Shown here piece by piece: positions 7,950-16,302 of a stretch of 64,000 nt of DNA. The stretch comes from Amycolatopsis endophytica (lineage in GTDB: Bacteria > Actinomycetota > Actinomycetes > Mycobacteriales > Pseudonocardiaceae). Position 1 is the stretch's first letter. Every line of letters begins with the position of its first letter. Position numbers and translations under genes: made by a program. The stretch lies in NCBI RefSeq assembly GCF_013410405.1, contig NZ_JACCFK010000002.1:1798001-1862000 (forward strand), written 5' to 3'. The notes under the pieces are model-generated. The model saw only the letters and a program-made list of their open reading frames with translations, did no database searches and was not told the DNA's origin.

Positions 7950-10900
7950 ATGCGGCACAGACGTGATCTCGAACCGAGCCGATCAAGAAGGCCCCGGCAG
8001 GGCCGGTTCCGGCGGTCGCTGGCCCAGCTGTGCGGGCTGGTCCTGCTCACCGCCGTGCCCGTGGTGCCCGCGCTCGCGGCGCCCGTCCAGGCACAGGCCC
8101 AGGCACCCGTGGCAGCGGCGGATCCGGTGCGGGTACTGGTCTTCCACGGCCCGTCCGACCGCCAGGCCGACCCGGTCAACACGGCGGCCGCGGCGGTGCA
8201 GGAACTGGGCCGCACGGGCGGTTTCCAGGCCGACGTCGCGGCCGACCCCGCGGCGTTCACCCCGGCCAACCTCGCGCGCTACCGCGGCGTGGTGTTCCTG
8301 TCCGCGGACGGCGTCACGCTCAGCGCCGCGCAGGAGGGCGCGCTGAAGGCGTTCGTCGAAGCCGGCGGCGGGTTCGTCGGCGTGCACGACGCCGCCCGCG
8401 CACAGTCCGGTTCGGACTGGTTCACCGGCCTGATCGGCACCCGGCCCGCGGCCAGCCCGGACACCATCCAGCAGGCCGTGGTCGACGTGACCGACCGGCA
8501 GCACCCGGCCAACGCCGGGCTTCCCCTGAACTGGACGCGTTCCGACCAGTGGCTGAACTGGAACCCGAACCCGGTCGGCCAGGTGCACACCGTGGCGCAG
8601 GTCGAGGAGTGGAAGTACCAGGCGGGTGACAGCGGCAACGGCCCGTTCCACCCGGTCTCGTGGTGCCGCGACTACTCCGGCGGCCGGTCCTTCTACACGG
8701 GCATGGGCCGCACCCCGGAGAGCTGGACGACCGACCAGCAGTTCCGCGGTCACCTGCTCGGCGCGATCCAGTGGACCTCCGGCATGGTCCGCGGCGACTG
8801 CCAGGCCACGATCGCCTCGAACTACACCGTGGAGCGGCTCACCGCGGAGAACCAGCCGGGGCAGCTGGACCAGATCGGCGAGCCGCACGGCCTGACGATC
8901 GCGCCCGACGGCAAGGTCTTCTACGTCGGCAAGGCTGCCTGCCCGTCCGGTCCGATCGTGGACTGGGAGGACCCGAACGTGGGGCTCGGCTGCGGCACGA
9001 TCCACCAGTGGGACCCGGCGACCAAACAGGTCAAGCTGCTCACCACGCTGGAGGTGATGGGCAACCGCGGCAGCGGTGACGAGCTGGTCAAGAACGAAGA
9101 GGGCCTGCTCGGCATGACGCTCGACCCGGACTTCGCGCACAACGGCTGGTTCTACGTCTACTGGATGCCGCACGACTCGATCGACCGCGACCTGCGGATC
9201 GGTCAGCGCACGGTGTCCCGGTTCACCTACGACGCCGCGACGCAGACCATCGACCAGTCCACCCGCAAGGACCTGCTGCACTGGGACGCGCAGATCCACA
9301 GCTGCTGCCACGCGGGCGGTGGCATGGCGTTCGACGACGACGGCAACCTCTACATCGGCGTCGGGGACAACAACTCCTCCGGCGGCTCCGACGGCTACTC
9401 CGGCAACAACTGGACGGCCGAGTACAAGGGCACTTCGTTCCAGGACGCGCGCCGCACGTCGGGCAACACCAACAACCTCAACGGCAAGGTGCTGCGCATC
9501 CACCCGGAACCGGACGGCACCTACACGATCCCGGCCGGAAACCTGTTCACCGGCACCGAGGATGGCGGCGGCAAGACCCGTCCGGAGATCTATGTGATGG
9601 GCGTGCGCAACATCGCGCGCCTGGCCATCGACAAGCAGCACGACTGGCTCACCGCGGGCTGGGTCGGTCCGGACGCCACCGAGCCGAGCCCGGAGCTGGG
9701 CCCGGCCAAGTACGAGACGGCCACGGTGATCACGTCCGCGGGCAACCAGGGCTGGCCGTACTGCATGGGCAACCGGCAGCCCTACCGCGACCGCAGTGAC
9801 ACCGACGCGAGCGTGCTCACCGGCTGGTACGACTGCGGCGACCTCAAGAACACTTCGCCGCGCAACACCGGATTGGTGGACATCCCGCCCGCTCGGGACA
9901 ACGCGATCTGGTACTCGCCGCAGGGTGGCGGCCCGGTCTACCCGGACCGCGCCGACGGCAGCGGCGTGCCGACCTACGTCGAGGGCGACGCGACCTACAC
10001 CGAGCCCTACGTCTCCGGTGGCGGCCAGGCCGTCATGTCGGGCCCGACCTACCACCGCTCGGAGGTGAACACCGCCAGCGGGGTCGCCTGGCCCGCCTAC
10101 TGGGAGGACAAGTGGTTCATCGGTGACGAGTCCAACGCCAACAACCGCATCGCGGTGACGCTGGACCCGTCGCGCGTCGAGTCCCAGGGTGCGCCGGCGT
10201 TCGCCGAGGACCTCCGCCAGATCATCACCGGCGGCGGTGGCGACACCAACCTGCAGAGCTGGATGGACGCCAAGTTCGGTCCGGACGGCGCGCTCTACCT
10301 GCTCGACTACGCGGGTGGTTTCTTCAGCCTCGACCCCAACCAGAAGCTGATCCGCATCACCTACCACGGCGGGGCGCCCACCCCGTCGCCGGAGGCGGCG
10401 ACCGCCGGGACGACCACCCAGGCCGGCCCGATGACCATGGCGTTCTCCGGGATCAAGGCCGGTGGTGTGTCGTGGCGGTGGGACTTCGGTGACGGCACCA
10501 CGTCCACCGAGGCGAACCCGACGCACACCTACCTGCGCGGCGGCACCTACGACGCGACGCTGGAGGTCACCTACGCCAACGGGGAGAAGGCGTCGAAGCG
10601 GCTGCCGGTGACGGTGAGCTGCCCGGCCCCGGACGCCCGGAAGACGGTGTGGATGCTGGACACCGACACCGCCGTGGCCAACCGCAACATCGGGCTCGGC
10701 TGCACGCTCAACGACCTGATCGACGACGAGCGCACCTGGGAACACGACGCGTTCACCGCCTACGTCACCGACGTGACCGCGAAGCTGCGCGGGTTCGGAT
10801 TGCTGTCCGACAAGGAGGCGAACCTGCTGATCCGGGCGGCGTCGATGTCACAGGTCGGCCGTGGCACGGCATACGAGTGGATCTTCGACGGCACGTCGAC

Positions 10901-11516
10901 GGACGGCTGGAGCCAGGCCCCGGACGGGAAGTTCGAGCTGCAACCGGACGGCACGCTGCACAGCGCCGGTGGCATGGGCATGCTCTGGTACTCCGACAAG
11001 GCGTTCGGCGACTTCTCGGTGCGGTTGCAGTTCCGTGACGAGGCACCGGCGGGAACCCGGGCCAACAGCGGGCTGCTCACGCGGTTCCCCGATCCGCGCA
11101 CGCCGCTGGACCAGCGGCCGCCGGGCAGCTGCGGCACGGTCGGATCGGCGCGCACGTCGCAGGCGTGGGTGGCGGTCTACTGTGGACACGAGATCCAGAT
11201 CAACGACAACACCGAGGGTGACGTCCAGAAGACCGGTTCGGTCTACAACTTCTCCCAGGTGGATCTGGACGGGGCGTTCCCGACACCGAAGGGCGTGTGG
11301 AACGACTACGAGATCCGGGTGACCGGCCAGCACTACACGATCATCCGGAACGGTGTCGTGCTCAACGAGTTCGACAACACCCCGGGCAAGGAGTCCTCCC
11401 GCGCCGGCGATCCGCCGACGGACCTGCGGCAGTTCTTCAGCGGGTTCATCGGATTGCAGAACCACAGCGACAGCGACGTCATCGAGTTCCGCAACATCCG
11501 GGTCCGCCAGCTTTAG
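7950..11516 (+). CDS. Secreted multidomain ThuA / sorbosone-dehydrogenase-like / PKD / DUF1080 protein
   Basis: 1188 residues. An N-terminal Sec signal (arginine-rich start, hydrophobic QLCGLVLLTAVPVVPALAAP) ends near residue 48. Then come a ThuA domain (about 57-280, VRVLVFHGPSDRQ, GGGFVGVHDAAR), a glucose/sorbosone-dehydrogenase beta-propeller (about 290-800, PHGLTIAPDGKVFYVGKA, HAGGGMAFDDDGNLYIGVGD), a PKD domain (about 810-890, WRWDFGDGTTSTEANPTHTY), a short helical linker, and a C-terminal DUF1080 / 3-keto-disaccharide-hydrolase-like domain (about 973-1188, YEWIFDGTSTDGWSQ). ThuA and DUF1080 families act in 3-keto-sugar pathways, so an extracellular role in oxidising or cleaving glycosides is likely. 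The exact substrate is unknown. It leads a run of four exported products. Confidence 0.85.
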   Translation: MRHRRDLEPSRSRRPRQGRFRRSLAQLCGLVLLTAVPVVPALAAPVQAQAQAPVAAADPVRVLVFHGPSDRQADPVNTAAAAVQELGRTGGFQADVAADPAAFTPANLARYRGVVFLSADGVTLSAAQEGALKAFVEAGGGFVGVHDAARAQSGSDWFTGLIGTRPAASPDTIQQAVVDVTDRQHPANAGLPLNWTRSDQWLNWNPNPVGQVHTVAQVEEWKYQAGDSGNGPFHPVSWCRDYSGGRSFYTGMGRTPESWTTDQQFRGHLLGAIQWTSGMVRGDCQATIASNYTVERLTAENQPGQLDQIGEPHGLTIAPDGKVFYVGKAACPSGPIVDWEDPNVGLGCGTIHQWDPATKQVKLLTTLEVMGNRGSGDELVKNEEGLLGMTLDPDFAHNGWFYVYWMPHDSIDRDLRIGQRTVSRFTYDAATQTIDQSTRKDLLHWDAQIHSCCHAGGGMAFDDDGNLYIGVGDNNSSGGSDGYSGNNWTAEYKGTSFQDARRTSGNTNNLNGKVLRIHPEPDGTYTIPAGNLFTGTEDGGGKTRPEIYVMGVRNIARLAIDKQHDWLTAGWVGPDATEPSPELGPAKYETATVITSAGNQGWPYCMGNRQPYRDRSDTDASVLTGWYDCGDLKNTSPRNTGLVDIPPARDNAIWYSPQGGGPVYPDRADGSGVPTYVEGDATYTEPYVSGGGQAVMSGPTYHRSEVNTASGVAWPAYWEDKWFIGDESNANNRIAVTLDPSRVESQGAPAFAEDLRQIITGGGGDTNLQSWMDAKFGPDGALYLLDYAGGFFSLDPNQKLIRITYHGGAPTPSPEAATAGTTTQAGPMTMAFSGIKAGGVSWRWDFGDGTTSTEANPTHTYLRGGTYDATLEVTYANGEKASKRLPVTVSCPAPDARKTVWMLDTDTAVANRNIGLGCTLNDLIDDERTWEHDAFTAYVTDVTAKLRGFGLLSDKEANLLIRAASMSQVGRGTAYEWIFDGTSTDGWSQAPDGKFELQPDGTLHSAGGMGMLWYSDKAFGDFSVRLQFRDEAPAGTRANSGLLTRFPDPRTPLDQRPPGSCGTVGSARTSQAWVAVYCGHEIQINDNTEGDVQKTGSVYNFSQVDLDGAFPTPKGVWNDYEIRVTGQHYTIIRNGVVLNEFDNTPGKESSRAGDPPTDLRQFFSGFIGLQNHSDSDVIEFRNIRVRQL

Positions 11517-11596
11517 CACTCCCCCATCCCCCGGTGGCGCCGCGCAACCCCGCGGCGCCACCGGTTCCCCACCTCGTGACGAAGGGTTGTCCACCC

Positions 11597-13207
11597 ATGC
11601 GCATTCTCCGGGGCGCGCTGGTCGCCGGGACAGCGGCACTGTGCCTGCTCACCGGCGCCACCACCGCCGCCGCATTCGCCGAACCCGTGGCGGCGGCCGT
11701 CGCGCCCGCCGCCGACCAGGTGCTGACCTGGACCGCGAACGACAGCATGACCGAATACGCCTCCGCGCCGGCGACCGCCGTGGCGGGGACGGCGACCATC
11801 GTGTTCGAGAACAGCACGGCCACCGGCAACACCAGCTTCATGACCCACTCACTGACCTTCGACACCTCGACGCCTGGCTACAACCACGACGTCGACGTGA
11901 ACATCACCGCCAGCCCGCTCGACTCGGAAGGCGGCAGGCACGAGGTACAGGCCACCCTCACCCCCGGCACGTACCGCTACTACTGCACGCTGCCCGGCCA
12001 CACGATGTCCGGGGAACTGGTCGTCACCGAGGGCCCCGGCGAGGAGGACACCACGCCGCCCGAGGTCACCGCGCAGGTCGACGGGCAGACCGACGCCGAT
12101 GGCAACTACCTCGGCAGCGCGACGCTGACCCTGACCGCGACCGACGACAGTTCCGGTGTGGACACCGTCGAGTACACCCTCGACGACGACAACTACCGCT
12201 CCTACGACGGGCCGGTCACGATCACCACGCCGGGCGCGCACAACGTGCACTACCGGGCCACCGACAAGGCGGGCAACGCCGCCGAACCGAAGACCCTGGT
12301 GGTCAACGTCGTCCAGAACAGCGACGACACCACCGCGCCGACCGCGACCGCGACCGTCGACGGCGAGCAGAACGACGAGGGCCACTACGTCGGCAGCGCC
12401 ACCGTGACGCTCGCGGCCACCGACACCGGTTCGGGTGTCGACGCGATCGAATACACCCGGGACGGTGGCGCCTACACCGCCTACTCCCAGCCGATCGTGT
12501 TGACCGAGACGGGCGAGCACACCCTCACCTACCGCGCGCGGGACAAGGCCGGGAACACCAGCGAACCGCAGACGCTGACCGTCACGGTGGACCCGCTCGG
12601 TGATGGCGTCGCGCCCTACGTGACGGCCGACCTCGACGGCGAGGTCAACACGGAAGGTTCCTACGTCGGCAAGGCGACGCTCACCTTGGCCGCCAACGAC
12701 ACCGACTCCGGGGTCGCCTCGGTCGAGTACGACCTCGACGGCGCGGGTTATGTCCGATATGGACAGCCGGTGACGTTGACCGGTGTCGGCACGCACATGC
12801 TGCACTACCGCGCGACCGACCGGGCGGGCAACGTCAGCGCCGTCCAGATGCTGTCGTTCACGATCGCCGAGGCCGGTGACGTCACCGCACCGGTGGTGGC
12901 GGTGCAGCTGGCCGGACCGCAGAACTGGTCGTGGGACTACGTCGGCCCGGTGACGGTGACGCTGTCCGCCACCGACGAGTCGTCCGCGGTGTCGCGGATC
13001 CAGTACTCGGTGGACGGCGCGGTGTTCCAGCGCTACGCGGAACCGTTCGTGATCGACCACGTCGGCACCCACACGATCCGGTACCGGGCGACCGACGAGG
13101 CGGGCAACACCAGCGCGACCGCGAGCGTCACGTTCACCGTCGTGGCCTCGACCGGCCCGTCGCGGCAGGCGCCGCAACCGAATCCCGCGTTCGAGCGCAT
13201 GGTCTGA
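11597..13207 (+). CDS. Secreted cupredoxin with four Ig-like (OmpL47-type) repeats
   Basis: 536 residues from an ATG after GAAGGG; the longer frame upstream is shadow. A signal peptide (MRILRGALVAGTAALCLL) is followed by a plastocyanin-like domain to about residue 145: the His of MTHSLTF and the YYCTLPGHTM cluster supply the His-Cys-His-Met type 1 copper ligands. Four repeats of about 95 residues follow, each with the pattern TLTATD-SGV--VEY-LD, then HYRATDKAGN; such repeats are found as Ig-like or OmpL47 modules in cell-wall proteins. It may carry electrons to or from the multicopper oxidase encoded next, with the repeats as a wall spacer. That pairing is inference. Confidence 0.85.
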   Translation: MRILRGALVAGTAALCLLTGATTAAAFAEPVAAAVAPAADQVLTWTANDSMTEYASAPATAVAGTATIVFENSTATGNTSFMTHSLTFDTSTPGYNHDVDVNITASPLDSEGGRHEVQATLTPGTYRYYCTLPGHTMSGELVVTEGPGEEDTTPPEVTAQVDGQTDADGNYLGSATLTLTATDDSSGVDTVEYTLDDDNYRSYDGPVTITTPGAHNVHYRATDKAGNAAEPKTLVVNVVQNSDDTTAPTATATVDGEQNDEGHYVGSATVTLAATDTGSGVDAIEYTRDGGAYTAYSQPIVLTETGEHTLTYRARDKAGNTSEPQTLTVTVDPLGDGVAPYVTADLDGEVNTEGSYVGKATLTLAANDTDSGVASVEYDLDGAGYVRYGQPVTLTGVGTHMLHYRATDRAGNVSAVQMLSFTIAEAGDVTAPVVAVQLAGPQNWSWDYVGPVTVTLSATDESSAVSRIQYSVDGAVFQRYAEPFVIDHVGTHTIRYRATDEAGNTSATASVTFTVVASTGPSRQAPQPNPAFERMV

Positions 13208-13237
13208 CTCTCCCATCCCCCAACGGAAGGACCGTTC

Positions 13238-14155
13238 ATGTCCGATTTCTCGCGCCGGATCCTGTTCGGTGGCGCGGCCGCCGGGCTGGCTTCGGCGGCG
13301 GTCGCCGTGCCCGGTGTCGCGGCGGCCGCCGAGGGCGAAACCCGGCGGTTCACGATGTACGCCGAGAAGATCTCCGACGAGCTCTACGGTTACGGGCTGG
13401 CACCGGGCGCGGCGACCGTGCCCGGGCCGGTGCTGGAGATGTGGGAGGGCGACACCCTCGAGATCGACCTGGTCAACACCACCGATCGTGTGCTGTCGCT
13501 GCACCCGCACGGCGTCGACTACGACGTCGACTCCGACGGCACCCTGATGAACGGCTCGGCCGTGATGCCGGGCCAAACCCGGCGGTACGTGTGGAAGAGT
13601 CACACGGCTTATCAGCGGGCGGACGGATCGTGGGCCGAGGGCACGGCGGGTTACTGGCACTACCACGACCACGCGATGGGCACCGAGCACGGCACCGAGG
13701 GCATCCTCAAGGGCCTGTACGGGGCCCTCGTCGTGCGGCGGGCCGGTGATCTGCTGCCGAAACGGCAGTTCACCGTGGTGTTCAACGACATGCTGATCAA
13801 CAACCGCGCGGCCCACGACGCGCCGATGTTCGAAGCGAACCTCGGCGAGCGGGTGGAGTGGATCGCGATCGGGCACGGTAGCAACTTCCACACCTTCCAC
13901 CTGCACGGGCACCGCTGGCTGGACAACCGCACCGGCATGCGGACCAGCGAGTACGACAACAGCCCGGTGATCGACATCAAGGACCTGAACCCGGGCGTTT
14001 CGTTCGGGTTCCAGGTGATCGCCGGCGAGGGGGTCGGGGCGGGCATGTGGATGTACCACTGCCACGTCCAGAGCCACTCCGACATGGGCATGGCCGGGAT
14101 GTTCCTGGTGCGCAACGCCGACGGCACGATGCCGGCCGGCGCTCACGAACACTGA
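13238..14155 (+). CDS. Two-domain multicopper oxidase (small-laccase type)
   Basis: 305 residues with a Tat-like leader (MSDFSRRILFGGAAAGLAS). All four copper motifs are present: LHPHGVDYD, GYWHYHDHAMG, HTFHLHGHRW and MYHCHVQSHSDMGMAGMF. The last supplies the type 1 copper Cys and the Met axial ligand. The length matches two-domain laccases such as Streptomyces SLAC, which work as trimers outside the cell. It starts 30 bp after the cupredoxin gene, with GGAAGG before the ATG. It oxidises one-electron donors with O2; the donor could be the cupredoxin next door, which is inference. Confidence 0.9.
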   Translation: MSDFSRRILFGGAAAGLASAAVAVPGVAAAAEGETRRFTMYAEKISDELYGYGLAPGAATVPGPVLEMWEGDTLEIDLVNTTDRVLSLHPHGVDYDVDSDGTLMNGSAVMPGQTRRYVWKSHTAYQRADGSWAEGTAGYWHYHDHAMGTEHGTEGILKGLYGALVVRRAGDLLPKRQFTVVFNDMLINNRAAHDAPMFEANLGERVEWIAIGHGSNFHTFHLHGHRWLDNRTGMRTSEYDNSPVIDIKDLNPGVSFGFQVIAGEGVGAGMWMYHCHVQSHSDMGMAGMFLVRNADGTMPAGAHEH

Positions 14156-14169
14156 GAGGAGAACGGACT

Positions 14170-15096
14170 ATGTGTGGTGGTGCACCGGTCAGGTTCGACC
14201 GGCGGAAGTTTTTCCGGGGCGTGGCGGCGACGGCGGCCGGGGTCGCGGCGGTCGGAATCGGTACGTCATCGGCCTCCGCTGCCTCCGAGGGGTTCGGGGG
14301 TGGCTGGGGTCGGCACATCCCGAACAGCAGGATCGGCCTGCAGATGTACTCGGTGCGGGACGCGTTCATGGCCCAGCCGGAGGCGGTGCTGCGCGCGCTG
14401 GCCCGCGCCGGGTACCGGAACCTGGAGTTCGCCGGTTTCCCCGGCGGGACGGACCCGGCGCACGCGCGGGAGATCCGGCCGTTGCTGAGGAAGTACGGCC
14501 TGCGGGCGGTGTCGAGTCACCACAACTACTCGGAGTTCACGGATGAGGCGCGCCTGGCCGAGCTGATCGAGATGGCCCGGATCCTGGGCCAGCACTACAT
14601 CGTCTGCCCCGGCGGGGTGCCGGACACCGCGGAGGGCTTCGCGGAAGCCGGGCCCGCGTTCAACCGGGCAGGCGAGAAGATCCGGAAGGCGGGGATGAAG
14701 CTGGGCTACCACAACCACACCAGCGAGTTCACCGGGCACGGGCCGGACGGGCGCACGTTCTACCAGATCCTGCTCGACGGGTCCGACCCGCACCTGCTGC
14801 ACATGGAGCTGGACATGGGCTGGTCGTCGGCGGCGGGTCTGAGCGCGCAGGACAACCTCGACCTGATCCGTGCCAACCGGGGCCGCATGCTGCTGGCGCA
14901 CGTGAAGGACCTGGACGCGTCCGGCAACCTGGCCGATCTGGGCACGGGCGTCGTCGACTACCGCACCATCCTGAGCGGCGCGACGCGCCTGGGCATGCGC
15001 GAGTTCATCATCGAGAACGACGACCAGAGCAACCCGCTGACCGACTCCCGCGCCGACAACATGCACGACTACCTGGCCGCACTCCGCCTCCACTGA
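14170..15096 (+). CDS. Tat-exported sugar phosphate isomerase/epimerase-like TIM barrel
   Basis: 308 residues from ATG 14170 after GAGAGGAG. The start has a twin-arginine signal (DRRKFFRGVAATAAGVAAVG). The rest is an AP-endonuclease-2-type TIM barrel: RIGLQMYSVRDAF, NLEFAGFPGG, LGYHNHTSEF and a metal-binding HMELDMGW (Glu, Asp) with LAHVKDLD. Enzymes of this fold in sugar clusters isomerise or epimerise keto sugars, including 3-keto-glucosides. Export by Tat is consistent with cofactor or metal loading in the cytoplasm. It closes the four-gene exported cluster, 14 bp after the oxidase gene. Confidence 0.85.
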   Translation: MCGGAPVRFDRRKFFRGVAATAAGVAAVGIGTSSASAASEGFGGGWGRHIPNSRIGLQMYSVRDAFMAQPEAVLRALARAGYRNLEFAGFPGGTDPAHAREIRPLLRKYGLRAVSSHHNYSEFTDEARLAELIEMARILGQHYIVCPGGVPDTAEGFAEAGPAFNRAGEKIRKAGMKLGYHNHTSEFTGHGPDGRTFYQILLDGSDPHLLHMELDMGWSSAAGLSAQDNLDLIRANRGRMLLAHVKDLDASGNLADLGTGVVDYRTILSGATRLGMREFIIENDDQSNPLTDSRADNMHDYLAALRLH

Positions 15097-15230
15097 CCCC
15101 AGCGGGTGGTCCCGGCGGGCGGCGCGGCCCGCCGGGCCCCCACCCGGCGAGTCCCACCTTCCCGTCGGCGAGTCCCCCGCTCCGGCACGCGAGTTCCACA
15201 CTCGCGCACGCCAGGCCCGGGCGGTGGAGG

Positions 15231-15437
15231 TCAGATGGCGCCCTGGCGGACGGCCCACACCACGGCCTGGATGGGCGTCGCGACGCCGAGGCGGTCGCAG
15301 ATGGCGCGAATGCGGCGGCGGACGGTGCGCCCGGACAGGTTCATGCGCCGGGCGACCGCGTCCGGCGGCAGCCCGTCGGCCAGTAGCCGCAACAGATGCA
15401 GGTCGTTTCCCGCCAGTTCACCGACTTGCTCGGTCAC
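15231..15437 (-). CDS. Small orphan LuxR-type HTH protein (right copy)
   Basis: 68 residues, almost all helix-turn-helix: LHLLRLLADGLPPDAVARRMNLSGRTVRRRIR, then ICDRLGVATPIQAVVWAVRQ. It is the paralogue of the 77-residue protein at 7659-7892 and points toward the secreted sugar cluster from the other side. There is no sensor domain, so control must come from expression level, a partner, or the phosphorylation-independent mode known for orphan LuxR proteins. The duplicate pair around one gene set is unusual and suggests a local regulatory role (inference). Confidence 0.75.
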   Translation of the reverse strand: MTEQVGELAGNDLHLLRLLADGLPPDAVARRMNLSGRTVRRRIRAICDRLGVATPIQAVVWAVRQGAI

Positions 15438-15520
15438 CCCGGCCCTCCACCGTCCCGTGTCCCGCCAGCATCGTCACTCCGCGCCCAGGCGGAGTCAATG
15501 ACAGAACAGGACAAGGTGGT

Positions 15521-15979
15521 TCAGACCGGTGCCGTCAGGTCCAGCTCATCCCATCCCGCCACGGGCAGGGGCCGGACGTCCCGGGTCCACTCCGGGAGCA
15601 GGTACGGCAGGCACACCTGCGCCGGCTCACGTTCCGGTTCGGGGCACACCTCCCACGAACCGTCCCCGGCGAGATAATCGTTCCACCGCCCGTAGTCCGA
15701 GCAGACCGCCAACTCGTCCGGCGCCTCGAACTCGACCGTCGCGAAGCCGGCGCTGAGCTGATACTCGGGGTCGAACAGCATCGCGGCGTCCAGAAGACGC
15801 AGCTCACCCCGCCACGCCCACACCGGCGGCCGCCCTTCCGTGCACACCCCCGCGCGTTCCATCGCCGCCACCATCGCCCGGTAGGCCCGCCGCTCCCCCG
15901 GCGACACCCACTCCCAGCCCCCGACGAGCACTCGGCAGCCCCGTAGCCGCTCCAGCGGCTGAAACGTCCGCAACAACAC
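15521..15979 (-). CDS. Hypothetical protein, 152 residues
   Basis: I do not recognise this protein. It is soluble, acidic and tryptophan-rich (GGWEWVSPGERRAYRAMV, VWAWRG, GRWNDYLAGDGSWEV), with four cysteines and no signal peptide. It starts with GTG and has no obvious ribosome site. It sits between the right-hand LuxR-type gene and the excisionase remnant, and could belong to the chromosome or to the decayed left mobile element; the GC-rich codon use fits the chromosome. Confidence 0.55.
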   Translation of the reverse strand: MLLRTFQPLERLRGCRVLVGGWEWVSPGERRAYRAMVAAMERAGVCTEGRPPVWAWRGELRLLDAAMLFDPEYQLSAGFATVEFEAPDELAVCSDYGRWNDYLAGDGSWEVCPEPEREPAQVCLPYLLPEWTRDVRPLPVAGWDELDLTAPV

Positions 15980-16111
15980 GAGCCGACGCTAACGGCCCCG
16001 GCACGGTTCACACATCCGGGCGGATCCCTGATCTCCCCGCGACGATCACCTCAGGCAACGAGATTCACATCACCGCGCCACCCTCCGCAGGCTTAGCCAG
16101 CAGGAGACGAG

Positions 16112-16291
16112 ATGGATCGCTTGTGGACGGTCGAAGACGTGGCGAAGTACCTCGGTGTGCCGGTCAAGACGCTTTATGTCTGGCGCACCACCGGCTACGG
16201 GCCCAAGGGGCGCCGGGTCGGGAAGTACGTGCGCTACAAGCCCGAAGACGTGATCGCGTGGTTCGAAGCGCTCGACGACCACGCGGCCTGA
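16112..16291 (+). CDS. xis: Excisionase (MerR/Xis-type HTH), left element
   Basis: 59 residues. The sequence begins MDRLWTVEDVAKYLGVPVKT, the usual helix-turn-helix of AlpA/Xis-type excisionases, and continues with TLYVWRTTGYGPKGRRVGKY-VRYKPEDVIAWFE. It directs excision by bending DNA at the attachment site together with the integrase encoded 11 bp downstream. The only other parts of its parent element left here are the integrase and the attachment core. Similar in size and role, but not in sequence, to the excisionase at 28681-28860. Confidence 0.85.
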   Translation: MDRLWTVEDVAKYLGVPVKTLYVWRTTGYGPKGRRVGKYVRYKPEDVIAWFEALDDHAA

Positions 16292-16302
16292 AAGGAGATG
16301 AC

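Noticed and set aside
7983..10745. Long open frame of 920 codons on the minus strand
   Set aside because: It is the antisense shadow of the ThuA/DUF1080 gene: low-complexity, Val/Arg-rich, no ribosome site. The same holds for the minus-strand frame 11849-14152.
15980..16111. Third attachment core left of the first excisionase
   Set aside because: I read this gap and the region back to 15100 for the tRNA 3'-half sequence and found no copy, so the left element's far end is lost or outside recognisable sequence.
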